Assembly (NCBI GenBank): GCA_963682025.1
Contig: OY821521.1
Span: 115,868,852-115,932,851, forward strand
Direction: 5' to 3'
Source: Cordilura impudica
Lineage: Eukaryota > Arthropoda > Insecta > Diptera > Scathophagidae
Length of the DNA: 64,000 bases
The notes beneath the pieces are model-generated. The model was not told the DNA's origin. It was given only the letters and a program-made list of their open reading frames with translations, and made no database searches. Each line of letters begins with the position of its first letter. Positions within the stretch are counted from its first letter, which is position 1. This document shows positions 61,642-64,000 of this stretch, piece after piece. A program made the translations under genes and the position numbers.

Positions 61642-62458
61642 TTATACGTCCTCTGTTTTGTTGACGGTTTTGTTGATTTCCTGTGGGTAGCCTTCTCTTA
61701 AATAGGCACCACCTAGTTTTTTTGCGATTTCCTGGATCTCCTTTGCATAGGTGGTAGCAGATTTTGATTGTTGTCTAATGTTCATTAGTTTTGAACATAG
61801 TAACTCTGGCGACTCTCCTTGTACCGATGATTGTAGTTTATTTTTAATTTCCTGTATGGTGTTTTCGTTTGTAATAATATTCCTTGCATGTCCCTTCAAC
61901 TTGGTTTTTATTACGTCCATTGCTATTACCTCATGGGTTCTCTTTATCCTGTCTATTAATGTCAATGCGTCCAGGAAACTTTGTAGCTCGCCCACGCTAC
62001 CATCAAAAACTGGGACAATTTTTGTGGCCTTATCCATGACATCATCCTCGGTTCGCGGCATGATTATGGTCTTTATCTCTACGTTTGTCTCCTTACTGTT
62101 TTCTTCTATATTCGTGGTTTCTTCTGTCTCACTTTCGTCTGTCTCTGTGATTTCCCTATCTATCTCGCAGCTTAACTTTAGTGGGACTTTAATGTTAACG
62201 TTATGTTTATGAAAGACTGATCAATTGGTCCCTAAATTTATGAAAAATCGCATTGGCCTCCTCCTTGTGAGGTGTTGAGTACCTGTCGTATTGTCCGTGT
62301 AATGTTGCCCTAATAGTGTTGAAAGTTTCTACTAAAATTTGGATATGTTTATTCAATGTTTCCTGTTTTATCGTCCTATTCTGATATATGCACTTATACG
62401 ATTGTCTAAATTTAATCTTTAATGGCTCTAAACTTTCCAAAATATTTTCCCATTTCAT
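61642..62458 (-). pseudogene. gag: Element C gag
   Basis: The N-terminal frame (62458-62207) starts MKWENILESLEPLKIKFRQS, aligned with the gag starts of A and B. A one-base shift near 62212 leads to an acidic stretch (EITETDESETEETTNIEE) and the capsid-like part with MDKATKIVPVFDGSVGELQS, NKLQSSVQGESPELL and TTYAKEIQEIAKKLGG. The frame ends at NKTEDV; the basic RNA-binding tail seen in A is missing, and a GC-rich filler (61587-61632) lies between gag and protease. Confidence 0.75.
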
Positions 62459-62820
62459 TATTTTTAATCAACTTTTCTTTTCATGCTATATTTTTTTTTT
62501 TTATATATATATAAAATTTAAATCTTAACTCCGATTAGTTTCAGTTTAATTTTTTGACATTATAGAGAAAATGACATAAATGTATTAAATTCATAAGTTT
62601 TATTTTTTCATTTTAAGTTTCTTTGTTATATTATATAAAAAAAATTATTTTCAATTATTTATTATTTACTTAACATATAGAACTTACTTTCTAGGCTTAC
62701 GTTTGTCTCTTCTGATATTTGTTGTTTGCGTATAGCATCTTTTCATTCTCCTTTGCAGCTTTCATTTTCATCTTCTTATGGTTCTTCAGATGTTTAGTTG
62801 TTGCGTCATGCTGTGTCTCC

Positions 62821-63162
62821 TTATATTTGTTGTTGGTGGTTGACGGTGTTTCTATTCTTATTTACCACTTTAAGTATCATCTTTATTATGTATATGATAG
62901 CCATTATTATTATTGTGATGATTGACAATGTTTCGATGTAATTCTTGTTTTCACTTTTAATTGTAGTAGTATTTTCATCAGTGTTAATTTGCAGATTATT
63001 ATGGAGTATTTCTACTACTTCTTTATTATTATTGTCCTCAGTGGATTTACCCACTTCATAACCCGCAACAAGTAACGGTATTGTGGATAAGATTTTCTTC
63101 CACCACGTCATGTTTATGGTTGTATTCACTATATTGTAGAAGTTGGTTATTTGTTTTTGCAA
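62821..63162 (-). CDS. Element C membrane microprotein (113 aa)
   Basis: This open frame lies between the primer site and gag, the slot used by the microproteins of A and B. It starts MQKQITNFYNIVNTTINMTW, has a WWKKILSTIPLLVAGYEVGK segment, an acidic Asn/Thr-rich middle (NTDENTTTIKSENKN), a clear hydrophobic helix (TLSIITIIIMAIIYIIKMIL) and a basic tail KVVNKNRN. One or two membrane segments are predicted. Sequence is not obviously alignable with the B protein beyond this plan. No leader PPPPWD ORF was found in C. Confidence 0.55.
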   Translation of the reverse strand: MQKQITNFYNIVNTTINMTWWKKILSTIPLLVAGYEVGKSTEDNNNKEVVEILHNNLQINTDENTTTIKSENKNYIETLSIITIIIMAIIYIIKMILKVVNKNRNTVNHQQQI

Positions 63163-63453
63163 AGTTTGAATTAATGTTGTTAAAATTTTATGTGATTTTG
63201 GTTTTTATTTTATTCCACAACACTACATATTTATTACAGTACGGTTAATCAAACGTTAATTTGTTTTTAGTTAATACTTCTCAGAGTTTTAATTTTATAA
63301 ATTGTAATTTCTTTTTTGCTTTTAAAAACATTTTTTTTTTGTTTCAGTTTTTGTTTAATAGTTTCTAATACACATTTTTTTTAATTTTGTTGCCGGGCGT
63401 TTTTCTTTTTCATATTCCGTTTTTTATCACTTATCACGGTTGGTCTAACTCTG

Positions 63454-63466
63454 GTCACGGTCGCCA
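63454..63466 (-). promoter_or_regulatory. Element C primer-binding site (tRNA-Arg)
   Basis: TGGCGACCGTGAC abuts the 5' LTR. This is the primer site known for 412/mdg1, matching tRNA-Arg(UCG) as I recall it. Confidence 0.8.
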
Positions 63467-63819
63467 TATTGGGTTTTTAAGAATCGTTGTCCATAAAAAG
63501 TTGTACACGGTTTGAAGTATTGTATTATATTGATTGTTTTATTATCAAAACCTTTTTTATATATATGAATAGTTATAATCAATTTATATGGTAACTAAAA
63601 GCTAAACTTATATGATAACTAAAAGCTAAGCGAATTAGGGGGTAAATGAAAATACTCAATGGCTAGACACTGGTATGTGTAAGGTGATCCAACGATGGTA
63701 TTAAATGTTTGTATTTAAATGTATCGTTCGTTGGTACTAAATATTTGGAATTATTTGTCGGTCATTGCTATTAACTATTGAGTTTAATTATTACTAATTA
63801 AGTTGGTAGTTTCACTACA
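63467..63819 (-). repeat. Element C 5' LTR
   Basis: 353 bp, near-identical to 57266-57618. GTTG follows at 63820. Confidence 0.9.
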
Positions 63820-63823
63820 GTTG

Positions 63824-64000
63824 TATGCTACAACCGAACACTATGATGTCGTCAACATAGAGAAATGCCTCTGATTCTAAGCCTGACAGTGCTATTGTTA
63901 GCATACGCTGAAAACTGTTTGACGATATCCTCAATGCAAAAGGTAATCTCTTAAACTGAAAATGACCATTAGGTGTAGAAAAAGCTGTATATGGTCTGGA
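63824..64000 (-). pseudogene. Element D RT core, cut by window edge
   Basis: Minus-strand translation gives RPYTAFSTPNGHFQFKRLPF, NSFQRMLTIALSGLESEAFL and YVDDIIVFGCSIQ, the central RT with its catalytic YVDD. It joins in phase to the RT end at 57265 once element C is removed. No stop is seen in this piece. The rest of the gene lies beyond position 64000. Confidence 0.8.

Larger units (their letters stand above)
57266..63819 (-). mobile_element. mdg1/412-like element C, recent insertion in D
   Basis: Two 353-bp LTRs (57266-57618 and 63467-63819) differ at about four sites by eye (about 1%) and are flanked by GTTG (57262-57265 and 63820-63823), inside the RT of element D. In element order: 5' LTR, TGGCGACCGTGAC primer site, membrane microprotein, gag, protease, RT, RNase H, integrase, AAAAGGGGAGG purine tract and 3' LTR. 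Despite the young LTRs the coding region carries several frameshifts and a damaged gag-protease junction, so it may have been copied from an already defective RNA. Confidence 0.9.
53846..64000 (-). mobile_element. mdg1-like element D, open at the right edge
   Basis: A minus-strand gypsy element whose 3' LTR (53846-54344), 3' UTR and pol C-terminal half (54927-57265) are present, and whose RT core continues at 63824-64000 beyond inserted element C. The GTTG duplication joins the two halves in frame. The 5' half lies outside the window. The LTR start (TGTCGTGTATACATGACG) and protein sequence mark it as a sister family of B. One stop and one frameshift are seen in pol. Confidence 0.8.

Overview
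The window is eukaryotic, AT-rich DNA that looks like repeat-dense (probably heterochromatic) sequence from a brachyceran fly. The evidence is the repeat content: mdg1/412-like gypsy elements primed by tRNA-Arg, a copia element with the half-tRNA initiator-Met primer site, an Osvaldo/Ulysses-like gypsy element primed by tRNA-Lys, R1- and jockey/CR1-type LINEs, a P-element relic, and dispersed noncoding repeats of a kind I associate with flies. A calyptrate fly (blow fly, house fly or stable fly group) is my best guess, but the sequence alone does not prove it. I see no convincing host gene, tRNA or rRNA.

Layout. 1-2676: noncoding repeat, low complexity, and a P-transposase relic. 2677-6631: two broken LINEs (a + strand jockey-superfamily copy and a - strand R1-like copy). 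6637-19772: a copia element, inserted into the R1-like LINE (TSD GATTT), that itself holds a second R1-clade LINE (about 7665-11272, - strand) and an mdg1-like gypsy element (12180-18599, - strand). 21252-42145: a Harbinger-like MITE (TSD TTA) split by mdg1-like element B1 (TSD CTTA). B1 carries a sister copy B2 in its gag (TSD CAAG) and an 8.8 kb Osvaldo/Ulysses-like element E in its integrase gene (TSD GTAC). 42487-46241: a DNA transposon with inverted repeats of about 430-460 bp and a decayed transposase of a kind I cannot assign to a named superfamily. 48718-53046: a LINE whose two ORFs are both intact. 53846-64000: mdg1-like element D, running off the right edge and split by a young mdg1-like element C (TSD GTTG).

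How the parts work together. The gypsy elements follow a 5' LTR, PBS, leader, small ORFs, gag, protease/RT/RNase H/integrase, PPT, 3' LTR plan. The mdg1-like group carries extra small genes before gag: a basic PPPPWD protein (B1, B2, A) and a single-pass membrane microprotein (A, B, C). B1 and B2 lack protease and most of RT yet keep gag, the RNase H tail and integrase, so they look like a deleted form mobilised in trans. Element E encodes gag and pol in overlapping frames with a -1 slippery heptamer in the correct phase, and its LTRs hold 17 small palindromes. Almost every other ORF is broken by stops or frameshifts; the main exceptions are the LINE at 48881-52820, the B2 genes, and E gag.
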